64,000 bases of DNA from Pseudidiomarina indica (GCA_029279945.1 JAJUHK010000002.1:62001-126000); one strand, 5' to 3'; shown: positions 27,797-38,699, numbered from the stretch's first letter. Notes: generated by a model not told the origin, from the letters alone. Made by a program: numbers and translations.

Positions 27797-28905
27797 AACA
27801 ATTCATCTCCTTGCGCCCAACGAGGTACTGCAATAATTCGTAAATCACTGCCGACCTGACGCACATCAGTAAAGGTTAATTCTGGTACCTGTTCCATGGC
27901 TGTGTAACGAGGCAAATTCAACAAGCTTGCGCCAGCTGCCCCCATTAATTTAGGTGCCAGATAAAACACCAATTCATCGACCAACTTGGTTTGCAGTAAT
28001 GCTCCAGCTAAGCCCGCGCCACATTCGGTCCACACCCGATTAATTTGTCGTTTGGCAAGTTCTCGCAGCAGTTCAGGTAACGCAATAAAGCCCGCGTCAT
28101 TGCGTGGTAGTACCAACCGCTCAACTTGCTCGGGGAATGCAACCAAAGGCGTATCTGCTGCGTGCACCAGTAACACCGGACTGCGTTCTTTAAATAGGGG
28201 CAAATCTGCACTTAACAAGCCTTGCGAATCAATAATTACTCGCAACGGTTGCTGCTGTACTGCAGGGTGCCGTGCGGTTAATCGTGCGTTATCAGCTAAC
28301 ACAGTAGCTGCTGTACTTAATATAGCCCCGCTTTGGGCCCGCCAGCGATGAACATCACCACGAGCATCAACACCTGTAATCCATTGACTTTGGCCATTGG
28401 CGAGCGCAGTTTTACCATCTAAGCTCGCGGCCATTTTTAATTGTAGCCATGGGCGTTGGCGCTGCATTCGTGCAACAAACCCCTCGTTTAATCGGCGCGC
28501 ATCGGCGGCTAACACACCTACGGTTACTTGAATGCCGTGTTCACGCAATCGCGCTATTCCTTGCCCACTCACCAAAGGATTGGGATCTTCCAGCGCGACG
28601 ACAACATGAGCTATACCAGCAGCAACAAGCGCATCTGCACATGGGGGTGTACGCCCGTAATGACTACAGGGTTCCAAGGTAACATAAGCGGTCGCACCTT
28701 GTGCAGCTCCGCCAGCAGCGCGAAGTGCATGTACTTCAGCGTGTGGCTCACCGGCACGTGCATGCCAACCTTCCCCAACAATAGTGCCATTGGCAACAAT
28801 GACGCAGCCCACCATTGGGTTCGGCATAGACGAAAAGCGCCCGAGAGCTGCTAGCTCAAGGGCGCGTTGCATATAGTGCTGATGATTTATCGCAGTGCTA
28901 GTCAT
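27793..28905 (-). CDS. ribD: RibD, bifunctional riboflavin deaminase/reductase
   Basis: 370 residues. The N-terminal deaminase has the zinc site HAEVHAL and [15 protein letters not shown]; the C-terminal reductase contains [20 protein letters not shown] and [13 protein letters not shown]. It deaminates and reduces the pyrimidine intermediate of riboflavin synthesis. It overlaps nrdR by 8 bases and ribBX by 4. In most relatives ribE (riboflavin synthase) follows ribD; here ribBX follows directly. Confidence 0.95.
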   Translation of the reverse strand: MTSTAINHQHYMQRALELAALGRFSSMPNPMVGCVIVANGTIVGEGWHARAGEPHAEVHALRAAGGAAQGATAYVTLEPCSHYGRTPPCADALVAAGIAHVVVALEDPNPLVSGQGIARLREHGIQVTVGVLAADARRLNEGFVARMQRQRPWLQLKMAASLDGKTALANGQSQWITGVDARGDVHRWRAQSGAILSTAATVLADNARLTARHPAVQQQPLRVIIDSQGLLSADLPLFKERSPVLLVHAADTPLVAFPEQVERLVLPRNDAGFIALPELLRELAKRQINRVWTECGAGLAGALLQTKLVDELVFYLAPKLMGAAGASLLNLPRYTAMEQVPELTFTDVRQVGSDLRIIAVPRWAQGDELL

Positions 28906-29347
28906 TTAACCGAGCAATCTCTTCACCAAATTCACGAATATCCTCAAATGCCCGATATACGGACGCAAAGCGAATATAAGCCACTTTATCGAGTGCTTTG
29001 AGATTATCCATCACCAACGCACCGATCAATTGGCTTGTCACTTCACGTTCACCGGTAGCACGCAATGACGATTTTACGTTTTGAATAGCTTGTTCAATGG
29101 CTTCCAAGCTTACCGGGCGTTTTTCCAACGCCCGCAACAAGCCATTCCTTAATTTGTCCTCATTAAATGGTTCACGCGTTCCATCGGATTTAATAACTCG
29201 TGGCATTACCAACTCAGCTGTTTCAAATGTGGTAAAGCGCTCTTTGCATTCCGTGCATTCGCGCCGCCGGCGTACCGACGCACCGTCATTGACAAGCCGT
29301 GAATCAATCACTTTGGTATCTAGTGTTCCACAAAAAGGACAATGCAT
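28898..29347 (-). CDS. nrdR: NrdR, transcriptional repressor of ribonucleotide reductase genes
   Basis: 149 residues: N-terminal zinc ribbon ([13 protein letters not shown] ... [12 protein letters not shown]) and an ATP-cone domain ([28 protein letters not shown]). It senses ATP/dATP and represses nrd operons. Position between glyA and ribD is the standard proteobacterial arrangement. The gap to glyA is 23 bases, the overlap with ribD 8 bases. Confidence 0.97.
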   Translation of the reverse strand: MHCPFCGTLDTKVIDSRLVNDGASVRRRRECTECKERFTTFETAELVMPRVIKSDGTREPFNEDKLRNGLLRALEKRPVSLEAIEQAIQNVKSSLRATGEREVTSQLIGALVMDNLKALDKVAYIRFASVYRAFEDIREFGEEIARLND

Positions 29348-29370
29348 AGGCGAATCCCTACCTTAGGTTC

Positions 29371-30627
29371 TTATTGGTAAACTGGAAATTGCTTACACAG
29401 TGCTTTAACTTTCTCGCGCACCTGTTCAATTACAGCTTCATTTTCAATATTATCCAGCACGTCACAGATCCAGTGTGCCACCTGCTCGGTCTCGGCTACT
29501 TTAAAGCCACGGCGGGTAATGGCTGGCGTCCCCATCCGTAAACCGGAAGTTACAAATGGTGAACGTGGATCGTTCGGAACTGAGTTTTTGTTGACAGTGA
29601 TGTAAGCACGGCCTAATGCGGCGTCGGCGTCTTTTCCAGTAATTCCTTTATCGATTAAATCGACTAAGAATAAATGATTTTGGGTACCGCCAGAGACAAT
29701 TTTATACCCCCGCTCTTGCAGCACTTTAACCATTGTATTAGCGTTATCTAACACTTGTTGTTGATAGGCTTTAAACTCAGGTTCCATTGCTTCTTTAAAG
29801 GCTACCGCTTTGGCTGCGATCACGTGACAGAGTGGGCCACCTTGGCTCCCCGGGAACACACCGCTGTTTAATTTTTTATGTAACTCTTCATCGTCTTTAT
29901 CAGACAGAATCAGACCGCTACGTGGTCCAGCTAAGGTTTTATGCGTGGTGCTCGTAACCACGTCAGCATGAGGTACTGGGTTTGGATATAAGCCGGCAGC
30001 AACCAAACCGGCGACGTGCGCCATATCCACTAAGAAATAAGCGCCAACTTCATCTGCGATTTCACGGAACTTCGCCCAATCAACAATACCTGAGTAGGCT
30101 GAGAATCCCGCCACGATCATTTTCGGCTTGTGCTCGAGTGCCATTGCACGCACTTCATCGTAGTTAATTTCACCGGTACTTTCATCAAGACCGTAGTGAA
30201 TGGCATTATATAACTTACCAGAGAAGTTTACTGGTGAACCGTGAGTCAAGTGACCACCATGAGCTAAGCTCATTCCTAAAACGGTGTCACCCGCTTCCAA
30301 CAACGCTAAAAATACAGCTGAGTTTGCTTGGGAACCTGAGTGTGGCTGAACGTTCGCATAGCGTGCGCCAAACAATTGCTTAGCACGCTCAATCGCCAAC
30401 GTTTCAACCACGTCAACGTATTCACAACCACCGTAGTAGCGGCGGTTCGGGTAACCTTCGGCGTACTTGTTAGTTAACTGTGAGCCTTGTGCTTCGAGCA
30501 CACGTGGGCTGGTGTAGTTTTCTGAAGCGATCAGTTCAATGTGCTCTTCTTGACGTTGCACTTCACCCGTCATGGCTTGCCACAACTCGGTATCATACTC
30601 GGCAATCTTTATATTGTTCTTTAACAT
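29371..30627 (-). CDS. glyA: GlyA, serine hydroxymethyltransferase
   Basis: 418-residue PLP enzyme converting serine and tetrahydrofolate to glycine and methylene-tetrahydrofolate. The PLP lysine is in [15 protein letters not shown]; other signatures are [28 protein letters not shown] and [15 protein letters not shown]. The frame opens seven codons upstream, but the ATG at 30627 is preceded by AGGAGCCCCCC and gives the family N-terminus. It leads the run glyA-nrdR-ribD-ribBX and diverges from ettA. Confidence 0.97.
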   Translation of the reverse strand: MLKNNIKIAEYDTELWQAMTGEVQRQEEHIELIASENYTSPRVLEAQGSQLTNKYAEGYPNRRYYGGCEYVDVVETLAIERAKQLFGARYANVQPHSGSQANSAVFLALLEAGDTVLGMSLAHGGHLTHGSPVNFSGKLYNAIHYGLDESTGEINYDEVRAMALEHKPKMIVAGFSAYSGIVDWAKFREIADEVGAYFLVDMAHVAGLVAAGLYPNPVPHADVVTSTTHKTLAGPRSGLILSDKDDEELHKKLNSGVFPGSQGGPLCHVIAAKAVAFKEAMEPEFKAYQQQVLDNANTMVKVLQERGYKIVSGGTQNHLFLVDLIDKGITGKDADAALGRAYITVNKNSVPNDPRSPFVTSGLRMGTPAITRRGFKVAETEQVAHWICDVLDNIENEAVIEQVREKVKALCKQFPVYQ

Positions 30628-30774
30628 GGGGGGCTCCTGACTCCACATACAAATACCACAAAATAAGTGTGGCCTAGTTTACCAATATACTTGGGTTAGC
30701 GCCAACTTAAGGGTTAAAATAATAGATTGTCGTTTTTGGCTTTAAATTTTGCCTCAAAAGGAGCGCATGCTGTT

Positions 30775-32439
30775 ATGGCACAATACATTTATTCAATGTC
30801 GCGGGTCAGTAAGGTGGTTCCACCGAAGAAGACCATTTTGAAAGATATCTCGCTATCATTCTTCCCGGGCGCCAAAATTGGTGTGTTGGGTTTGAATGGG
30901 GCCGGGAAATCAACCTTGCTTCGTATTATGGCCGGCGTGGATAAAGAGTACGAAGGAGAAGCACGGCCGCTCGCAGGCATTCACATTGGTTACCTGCCAC
31001 AAGAACCGCAATTGGATGAAAATAAAACCGTCCGTGAAATTGTTGAAGAAGCAGTGGCAGACGTTAAGAATGCGTTAGCTGAACTAGATCACGTATACGC
31101 AGCCTACGCTGAAGAAGATGCCGACTTTGATGCCTTGGCAAAACGCCAAGGTGAACTAGAAGCCATTATTCAAGCGAAAGATGGCCATAATATCGATAAT
31201 ATGTTGGAACGAGCTGCTGATGCCCTGCGTCTGCCACCATGGGATACCCCGATTAAAGTACTCTCAGGTGGTGAACGCCGGCGGGTGGCTATTTGTCGCT
31301 TGCTGCTCAGCAAACCTGATATGCTGTTACTCGATGAGCCGACCAACCACCTTGATGCAGAATCGGTTGCTTGGCTAGAGCGCTTCTTACATGATTATGA
31401 AGGCACTGTGGTCGCCATTACGCACGACCGTTATTTCCTCGACAACGTAGCGGGCTGGATCCTCGAACTTGACCGTGGTTACGGTATTCCGTGGGAAGGT
31501 AACTACTCTTCATGGTTAGAACAAAAAGAACGCCGCCTCGAACAAGAAGAAAAGCAAGAGAAAGCTCGTCAACGTAGCATCAAACAAGAACTTGAGTGGG
31601 TTCGACAAAACCCCAAAGGTCGTCAAGCGAAAAGTAAAGCTCGATTGGCTCGCTTTGAAGAGCTACAAAGCACTGATTATCAAAAACGTAATGAGACCAA
31701 TGAACTCTTTATCCCACCAGGCCCGCGCCTCGGTGAGAAGGTTTTAGAAGTGAATCAACTCTGCAAAGCCTATGACGGCCGGGTGTTGATTGATAACCTG
31801 AGTTTCAGCGTCCCTAAAGGTGCTATCGTCGGCATTATCGGTCCTAACGGTGCTGGGAAATCCACCTTATTCCGCATTATCACCGGTCAAGAACAGCCAG
31901 ATTCTGGAACAGTTGAACTTGGTGACACCGTCCAGTTAGCCAGTGTCGATCAATTCCGTGACAGAATGGTAGATTCCAATACGGTCTGGCAAGAAATCTC
32001 TGACGGCCAGGATATGATTCGTATCGGTAATTTCGAAATCAACAGCCGCGCCTACGTTGGCCGCTTTAACTTCCGTGGTAACGACCAACAAAAGCGCATT
32101 GGTGAGCTGTCAGGCGGGGAACGTAACCGTGTCCACTTAGCCAAACTGTTAAAAGCTGGCGGTAACTTGTTACTGTTGGACGAACCTACCAACGATCTTG
32201 ACGTCGAAACCTTGCGGGCATTGGAAAACGCATTGTTAGAGTTCCCTGGTTCAGCCATGGTGATCTCGCACGACCGTTGGTTCTTAGACCGCATTGCGAC
32301 ACATATTCTGGACTACCGTGACGAAGGTAAAATTAACTTCTATGAAGGTAATTACACCGATTACGAAGAGTACATGAAGAAAACCCATGGTGAGCAAGCG
32401 ATGGAACCCCATCGTACCCGCTACAAACCAATTGGGTAA
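30775..32439 (+). CDS. ettA: EttA, energy-dependent translational throttle (ABC-F)
   Basis: 554 residues with two ABC domains: Walker A GLNGAGKSTLL and GPNGAGKSTLF, signatures LSGGERRRVAI and LSGGERNRVHL, and the ribosome-binding linker rich in E/K/R between them. EttA gates entry of 70S complexes into elongation according to the ADP/ATP ratio. The ATG at 30775 gives the conserved MAQYIYSMSRVSKVVPPKK (E. coli 555 aa). The Shine-Dalgarno AAGGAG is 11 bases from this ATG and only 3 from an out-of-frame ATG at 30767. Confidence 0.96.
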   Translation: MAQYIYSMSRVSKVVPPKKTILKDISLSFFPGAKIGVLGLNGAGKSTLLRIMAGVDKEYEGEARPLAGIHIGYLPQEPQLDENKTVREIVEEAVADVKNALAELDHVYAAYAEEDADFDALAKRQGELEAIIQAKDGHNIDNMLERAADALRLPPWDTPIKVLSGGERRRVAICRLLLSKPDMLLLDEPTNHLDAESVAWLERFLHDYEGTVVAITHDRYFLDNVAGWILELDRGYGIPWEGNYSSWLEQKERRLEQEEKQEKARQRSIKQELEWVRQNPKGRQAKSKARLARFEELQSTDYQKRNETNELFIPPGPRLGEKVLEVNQLCKAYDGRVLIDNLSFSVPKGAIVGIIGPNGAGKSTLFRIITGQEQPDSGTVELGDTVQLASVDQFRDRMVDSNTVWQEISDGQDMIRIGNFEINSRAYVGRFNFRGNDQQKRIGELSGGERNRVHLAKLLKAGGNLLLLDEPTNDLDVETLRALENALLEFPGSAMVISHDRWFLDRIATHILDYRDEGKINFYEGNYTDYEEYMKKTHGEQAMEPHRTRYKPIG

Positions 32440-32445
32440 ACAAGG

Positions 32446-32478
32446 AAGCGACCACAACGTGATCCGCTGTGGTCGCTT
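32446..32478 (+). terminator. Terminator hairpin after ettA
   Basis: Eleven perfect pairs, AAGCGACCACA (32446-32456) with TGTGGTCGCTT (32468-32478), loop 11 bases, 6 bases past the ettA stop, followed by only TTCC. It lies between convergent ettA and fadE and may serve both. Confidence 0.75.
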
Positions 32479-32552
32479 TCCAAAACTGCTCACCGTTAGC
32501 TTAACTGACAAGCCTAAGACACCACGCTGGCGCTTTATTTCCGCACTAACGT

Positions 32553-34853
32553 TTAATAAAAATTACGTTTTTCAATCACTCCCGGCGCGAAACTGTCCAC
32601 CCCAATAGCACGTAAGCGTAATGCTTCGACGCGCTTCAGTTCATCAGCTTCAGCCGCAGTAATCACCTCTGCCGCCATGGCTGCTGAAGCTAACGCATCC
32701 CCGTTGAGGTTTTCAGCAATATCGCCCCGCTTAATCGCTTGACGGAGACGCTTATAAAGCTCTGCATTTTTCCGCATTGCAACAAACGCGAGCTCCATAT
32801 GACCTGTCATATCATCTTCTGCATCACGCCAGTAACACAAGAAGGTGTGGCGGTCACGCGTTGCGCCTGGTTCCATAGTACTTTTCGCAATCGCACGCAG
32901 CACAGCATCAGCTGGCTTCTTGAAGCGTACTCCCAACGGGAAGATCACCACGCGTAATGTCCATGCCACCAAGCTGTTCGGGAAGTTCGCAAAGAATCCA
33001 TCGAAGGCTTGGCCAATGTTGTATAAATGATACTGCAGCGCATAATCGACAAACGGCAAATCATCACTTTGACGACCATCATCTTCATAGCGTTTCAACA
33101 CTGCCGACGCCATATACAAATGACTTAATACATCCCCCAGACGGGCTGACAACATTTCCCGGCGTTTCAAGTCTCCGCCCATAACCAGCATCGCCATATC
33201 AGCAGATAATGCTAATGCACGGCTCATGCGCGTTAATTGTTGGTAGTATCGTGCTGTAGCACCGCTCATTGGGCTCGCATTAAAGCGTGCCCCGGTTAAG
33301 CCCATCCACAAGCTACCTAAGAAGTTACCTGCGGCAAAACCAATATGCTTGAGCAACAACGCATCAAATTGTTGTAAACCTTCCTCTTCATTTGGGTTCG
33401 CTGCTGCTTCCATCTCCGCTAAAACGTATGGATGACAACGGGTTGCACCTTGACCAAAGATCATAAGGTTACGCGTTAAAATATTAGCCCCTTCCACGGT
33501 AATAGATACTGGTGTAGCCATATAGCCGTGACCTAAGTAGTTACGTGGCCCTAACTGGATAGCTTTACCCGCATGCACATCCATGGCAGCATCAAGCACA
33601 TCTCGCCCCATTTCGGTCATGTGGTACTTAGTCATCGCCGTGATCACTGACGGACTCTTACCTTCACATAGTGCAGTGAGTGTTAACCGACGCATAGACT
33701 CAAGAATATAGTTTTTCCCACCGATCTCCCCGAGCGCCTCTTGCACCCCTTCAAACATACCAATAGGTAGGCCAAACTGTTGACGCACATAGGCGTATGC
33801 GCCTGTCATCCGTTCGGTAATATGACCAGTAGCAGCAGCGAGTGCAGGCAAACTTATACCGCGCCCTGCTGACAAACACTCAATGAGCATGCGCCAGCCT
33901 TTACCGGCGTATTCACGGCCACCAATAATCCATTCCAAGGGAATGAAGACGTCCTCGCCATAGGTGGTACCGTTCATAAATGCTTGATTTAATGGTAAGT
34001 GACGATCACCAACTTTAACCCCAGGATGGGTGGTCGGAATCAAAGCACAAGTGATACCTATATCTTGGTTGTCACCAATAAGACCTTCAGGGTCATAGAG
34101 TTTGAAAGCGAGGCCGAGAACGGTCGCAATTGGCGCTAACGTAATGTAACGCTTGCTCCAATTCAAACGAATCCCAATGACTTCTTCACCATTGTATTCC
34201 CCCTTGCACACAATCCCAGTATCTGGAATGGCACCCGCGTCTGAACCGGCTTCTGGAGCGGTTAATGCGAAACATGGGATCTCAGTACCATCAGCTAAAC
34301 GTGGCAACCAATAATTCTTTTGCTCGTCGGTACCGTAATGAGTTAATAACTCACCTGGACCTAAGGAGTTCGGTACCATTACCGAAACTGCCGCGCTGAT
34401 TGAACGGCTGGCAATGCGTGAGACAATATGCGAGTTGGCTGCTGGTGAAAAACCTAAACCACCGTACTCTTTGCCAATAATCATCGCTAAGAATTTTTCT
34501 TTGCGAATATAATCCCAGACCGGTTTCGGTAAATCAGCATCCTGCTGTACGATGCGAAAATCATCTAACATCGCCAACAAGGTCTCTAATTGGTTATCGA
34601 TAAACGCCTGTTCTTCTTCGCTGAACTGGGGCGCTTTGATCTGATGGAACTTGTGCCAATCTGGACGACCGCTAAACAAGTCTGCATCCCACCAGGTATC
34701 ACCAGCTTGCATCGCTTCACGCTCGGTTGGCGATAACGGCGGTAACACACGTTTGAAAAAGTCAAACGCAGGTCGCGTAATCAGACTTCGGCGAATATCA
34801 GGCACTGCGAATAGCAGCACAACAACAACCGCTAACAGAATCAAAATTTCCAT
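32553..34853 (-). CDS. fadE: FadE-type acyl-CoA dehydrogenase
   Basis: 766 residues, the large FadE class (E. coli 814) rather than the ~380-residue family. It starts with a membrane segment (ILILLAVVVVLLFAVPDI), then the acyl-CoA dehydrogenase core with ALTAPEAGSDAG and FGLPIGMFEGVQEALG, and a C-terminal DUF1974 region ending GVIEKRNFY. It catalyses the first, FAD-dependent step of fatty-acid beta-oxidation. It lies 64 bases downstream of a PsrA-like repressor gene on the same strand, with no terminator between. Confidence 0.95.
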   Translation of the reverse strand: MEILILLAVVVVLLFAVPDIRRSLITRPAFDFFKRVLPPLSPTEREAMQAGDTWWDADLFSGRPDWHKFHQIKAPQFSEEEQAFIDNQLETLLAMLDDFRIVQQDADLPKPVWDYIRKEKFLAMIIGKEYGGLGFSPAANSHIVSRIASRSISAAVSVMVPNSLGPGELLTHYGTDEQKNYWLPRLADGTEIPCFALTAPEAGSDAGAIPDTGIVCKGEYNGEEVIGIRLNWSKRYITLAPIATVLGLAFKLYDPEGLIGDNQDIGITCALIPTTHPGVKVGDRHLPLNQAFMNGTTYGEDVFIPLEWIIGGREYAGKGWRMLIECLSAGRGISLPALAAATGHITERMTGAYAYVRQQFGLPIGMFEGVQEALGEIGGKNYILESMRRLTLTALCEGKSPSVITAMTKYHMTEMGRDVLDAAMDVHAGKAIQLGPRNYLGHGYMATPVSITVEGANILTRNLMIFGQGATRCHPYVLAEMEAAANPNEEEGLQQFDALLLKHIGFAAGNFLGSLWMGLTGARFNASPMSGATARYYQQLTRMSRALALSADMAMLVMGGDLKRREMLSARLGDVLSHLYMASAVLKRYEDDGRQSDDLPFVDYALQYHLYNIGQAFDGFFANFPNSLVAWTLRVVIFPLGVRFKKPADAVLRAIAKSTMEPGATRDRHTFLCYWRDAEDDMTGHMELAFVAMRKNAELYKRLRQAIKRGDIAENLNGDALASAAMAAEVITAAEADELKRVEALRLRAIGVDSFAPGVIEKRNFY

Positions 34854-34917
34854 CGAATAACACCTTTTCCTATAGGTACAATGAGACGCTAGGACAACTT
34901 ATACAAAGTCGCATGTT

Positions 34918-35550
34918 TTAACAGGTCGGTGCATCAACACCTCCAGCCAGAAATGGAATGAGTCGTTCAAGAACTTCATCCGGTGCAATTGTTTCACCGA
35001 AATCGGCTGCCGCAATTTCACGTAATGCTGGCCCTGACAACTGAGCAAAGACTGTTGCTCCTAGCACAAAATGCAAACGCCAAAACATCGCCACCGGGCT
35101 AAGTTGTGGGTTCGCTTCGTGCAACAGGGTTAGCAATAATTGAATCACATCACCAAAGTGCGCCATCGTGTAACGTCGCAAATGGCCCTGTATTTCGGTA
35201 TAAGCAAAGCCTAACAAACTCAAAAAAATCGTTGGTCCTTGCCGCCGAACATGCGTCAACTCTTGCAATGGGCCGCGAAAACAGTCAAACACAGCCCGCG
35301 TTGTAATCTGCGGTTGTTGCGACAGTTGGCGTAACTCCCGCTCTAGAGCTGGCATCAATACTTCCAAATATCGCGCCATCACCGCTTGAATGAGTGCCTT
35401 TTTTGAGCCAAAGTGATAGTTCACCGACGCAAGATTAACTTGCGCATCAGCGGTGATCTGCCGTAGCGATGTTTGCTCAAAACCGTGCTCGGCAAACAAT
35501 GTTTCTGCAGCGTTGAGAATTTTATCTTTTGTCGTCACTCGCTTTACCAT
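34918..35550 (-). CDS. psrA: PsrA-like TetR-family regulator of fatty-acid genes
   Basis: 210 residues. The N-terminal helix-turn-helix (ILNAAETLFAEHGFEQTSLRQITADAQVNLASVNYHFGSK-type region) is followed by KKALIQAVMARYLEVLMPALERELRQ, which resembles Pseudomonas/Shewanella PsrA closely. PsrA is released from DNA by long-chain fatty acids or acyl-CoA and controls beta-oxidation genes. The downstream fadE supports the call. A palindrome with the AAAC-N4-GTTT core lies ~50 bases upstream of the start. Confidence 0.72.
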   Translation of the reverse strand: MVKRVTTKDKILNAAETLFAEHGFEQTSLRQITADAQVNLASVNYHFGSKKALIQAVMARYLEVLMPALERELRQLSQQPQITTRAVFDCFRGPLQELTHVRRQGPTIFLSLLGFAYTEIQGHLRRYTMAHFGDVIQLLLTLLHEANPQLSPVAMFWRLHFVLGATVFAQLSGPALREIAAADFGETIAPDEVLERLIPFLAGGVDAPTC

Positions 35551-35595
35551 CTATTACTTCTCACTGTGAAACCTCGCAAACTTTAGAACGCTCAT

Positions 35596-35613
35596 TTTAA
35601 ACGCTCGTTTTAA
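35596..35613. promoter_or_regulatory. Candidate PsrA operator
   Basis: Palindrome TTTAAAC-GCTC-GTTTTAA: AAAC and GTTT halves four bases apart, with one mismatch (T:T) before two more matching pairs on each side. The core agrees with the known PsrA pattern of AAAC and GTTT halves separated by 2-4 bases. A related AACGCTCATTTT stretch just before it (35587-35598) may be a second, weaker half-site. Confidence 0.5.
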
Positions 35614-35681
35614 TTTAAAGCAGAATACGGTAATGCGCAAGTAAATTAACACCCATTAGTACTGAAGAGGATAATGACGAC

Positions 35682-35705
35682 GCGGTACCTGGCTACAGGT
35701 ACCGC
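35682..35705. repeat. Strong hairpin downstream of kdsA
   Basis: Perfect 10-bp stem GCGGTACCTG / CAGGTACCGC with a four-base loop (GCTA), 17 bases past the kdsA stop. No T run follows on either strand, so it is not a standard Rho-independent terminator; it may stabilise the 3' end of the kdsA message or be a binding site. Confidence 0.8.
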
Positions 35706-35721
35706 TGTACGAATGTGGGGT

Positions 35722-36591
<870 letters not shown>

Positions 36592-36606
36592 TCACAGGAC
36601 AAACGT

Positions 36607-37860
36607 TTAGCCGCCTACTGCAATAACCCGTAAAATCTGACCACAAATATACGCCATGTAGGTGCCAAGCGCATAACCTAACACCGCTAACAGCACGCCA
36701 ATGGGTGCCAATGATGGATGGAACGCCGATGCAACCACAGGTGCCGATGCAGCTCCACCGATGTTTGCCTGACTCCCCACTGCCATGTAAAAAATTGGGG
36801 CTTTTAGTAACCGTGCAACAATCAGCATGAGACTCGCGTGTATGAGCATCCAAATAATCCCAATAAGGAAGTATTTGGGGACATCGATAATGGCAGTCAC
36901 ATCCATATGTAAACCTATAGTCGCCACCAGTATATACACCAACATAGAGCCATACTTTGAGGCTCCAACGCCTTCCAACTGACGCACCCGGGTAAAAGAC
37001 AATATAACTCCTACGGTTGTGGCAATCACAATCAACCAGAAAAATTTCTTATCTAAGCTAAAGTCTTTAAGTGCCGGGGCATGGTCTGCAATCCATGGGC
37101 TAATTACATCTGCCCCCCAATGCGCTAACCCGGTCACACCAAACGCTACCGCAACAATAAACATAATATCTGGTAGCTTAGATTCACGACGATGTTGCGC
37201 CTCGTATTCTTCAATTTTCTGCTTCAGCGTATCGATAGCGCTCGTGTCAGCACCGCGTCGCTCATCGATTTGTTTGCTTACTCCAGCCATGTACAACAAT
37301 ACTGCCATCCAAATGTTAGCAACAATAATATCAACGGTTACCATGGCCGAGAAAATTTCACCACCCACTTCGTACACTTCTTTCATAGCAGCTTGGTTTG
37401 CACCACCACCAATCCAACTACCGGCTACTGTGGTCATGCCGCGCCAGACCGCTTCCGGACCAGCGCCATCCAACACTTCAGGAAATAGCAGGCTGACAAT
37501 CAGCAATGCAATAGGACCGCCAATGACGACCCCAAGGGTACCGGTCAGGAATAAAATCAGTAGTTTGGGGCCGAGCCGCAGAATAGACTTTAAGTCCAAA
37601 CTCAAGGTTAACAACACCAAACATGCCGGCAGTAAATAATCCATCACAAAGGGGTATAGGCGAGTATTAGCGCCATCAACTATCCCAAAAGTATTGAGCA
37701 GCGATGGCACGAAATAACACACTAACAGCGCAGGCACCCAACGATAGAATGATTGCCAAAATTTATGGCCACTGGTTTGGGTATAGAAGATCACTCCCAA
37801 AATGACCGCTAACAGACCAAAGATAATCCCGTCATTGGTAATTAACGCCGTGTTTTCCAT
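36607..37860 (-). CDS. DUF819-family membrane protein
   Basis: 417 residues with about ten or more membrane helices and the family pattern GMTTVAGSWIGGGANQAAMKE and GSQANIGGAASAPVVASAF, both in repeated halves reminiscent of anion/cation transporters. A charged cytoplasmic stretch (~205-235, KQKIEEYEAQHRRESK) interrupts the helices. The substrate is unknown. AAGGGG precedes the ATG. Compared with E. coli it is an extra gene between sirB1 and kdsA. Confidence 0.85.
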   Translation of the reverse strand: MENTALITNDGIIFGLLAVILGVIFYTQTSGHKFWQSFYRWVPALLVCYFVPSLLNTFGIVDGANTRLYPFVMDYLLPACLVLLTLSLDLKSILRLGPKLLILFLTGTLGVVIGGPIALLIVSLLFPEVLDGAGPEAVWRGMTTVAGSWIGGGANQAAMKEVYEVGGEIFSAMVTVDIIVANIWMAVLLYMAGVSKQIDERRGADTSAIDTLKQKIEEYEAQHRRESKLPDIMFIVAVAFGVTGLAHWGADVISPWIADHAPALKDFSLDKKFFWLIVIATTVGVILSFTRVRQLEGVGASKYGSMLVYILVATIGLHMDVTAIIDVPKYFLIGIIWMLIHASLMLIVARLLKAPIFYMAVGSQANIGGAASAPVVASAFHPSLAPIGVLLAVLGYALGTYMAYICGQILRVIAVGG

Positions 37861-37884
37861 AAAAACCCCTTGTTGTTATTATGA

Positions 37885-38688
37885 TTAGTGTAGGACGTGT
37901 TGGGGATTCGCCCATGCTTCTATTTGCAATCGCAACAATTGCGCACTTGGATCATCTGGGCATTGTTCGACAAAATACTGGTAGTCGTCAACAGCTGCAT
38001 GCTGACAATCAAGTTCCTCTAGGACATAACCTCGATCACGAATTTCATAAGGATCATTGGGGGAAATTGCTAATAACATATGCACCACGGTCAGTGCTTT
38101 AGAATATTCAATATCATGGATCATCGCATGCTTAAGCTCTGTCAAATAACTCCGTAAAACAGTTTTTTGATCGACGGCTTCAAACATTTCCCAAGAAAAC
38201 GTTAAGCAATCCTCGGTTACATCTTCAAAACGCTCTTGTAGTTGGTGCCCTTCCAACCACTCACCCTGAACCGGATCAATGAAATAGCTCGCTTGTTCAT
38301 AGTCAAACCGCAGCAACGGATACCCCGGAAAGTCGACCAATTTCAGCTGTAGCCCGGCATAAGCAGCTGCTTCTTGCAACAACAGCGCTAAACTAATAGG
38401 GAGCCCGGTGCGGTAGCTAACAACGTCATCCAATAGAACACGATGGGCACCTACGGTTATTTCGGGCGCATCACTAAAGCCGAGTTGATAGTAAAAATCA
38501 TGTTTGATAGCTTGCAGCTTGTCGAGCCCATCAAGGTTCTGATGACGTTCAGCAAGCGCCCGAATCAGTTGATAAAACTCACTGATTGGTTGTTCGTTAT
38601 CGGCATTAAACGCACGCGTAATTTCCCAGATAATCTCGATTGTGGGTAATATTTCGTGAGCAACATGTTCTAAATATGAAAAACGCAT
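37885..38688 (-). CDS. sirB1: SirB1 family protein (transglutaminase-like/TPR)
   Basis: 267 residues. The N-terminal part is the SirB1 transglutaminase-like domain (VVSYRTGLPISLALLLQEAA), where the catalytic cysteine of true transglutaminases is not evident; the C-terminal ~90 residues have TPR-like helices (ALTVVHMLLAISPNDPYEIRDRGYVLEEL). Function is not established. ATG at 38688 is preferred over a TTG at 38697 because of GAAGG. It follows sirB2 by 11 bases as in E. coli ychQ-ychA. Confidence 0.88.
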   Translation of the reverse strand: MRFSYLEHVAHEILPTIEIIWEITRAFNADNEQPISEFYQLIRALAERHQNLDGLDKLQAIKHDFYYQLGFSDAPEITVGAHRVLLDDVVSYRTGLPISLALLLQEAAAYAGLQLKLVDFPGYPLLRFDYEQASYFIDPVQGEWLEGHQLQERFEDVTEDCLTFSWEMFEAVDQKTVLRSYLTELKHAMIHDIEYSKALTVVHMLLAISPNDPYEIRDRGYVLEELDCQHAAVDDYQYFVEQCPDDPSAQLLRLQIEAWANPQHVLH

Positions 38689-38699
38689 AACCTTCAATT

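Noticed and set aside
37019-37639. 206-codon open frame on the plus strand opposite the DUF819 gene
   Set aside because: Antisense to a protein with clear family motifs and membrane pattern; the frame translates to low-complexity S/T/N-rich sequence with no ribosome-binding site.
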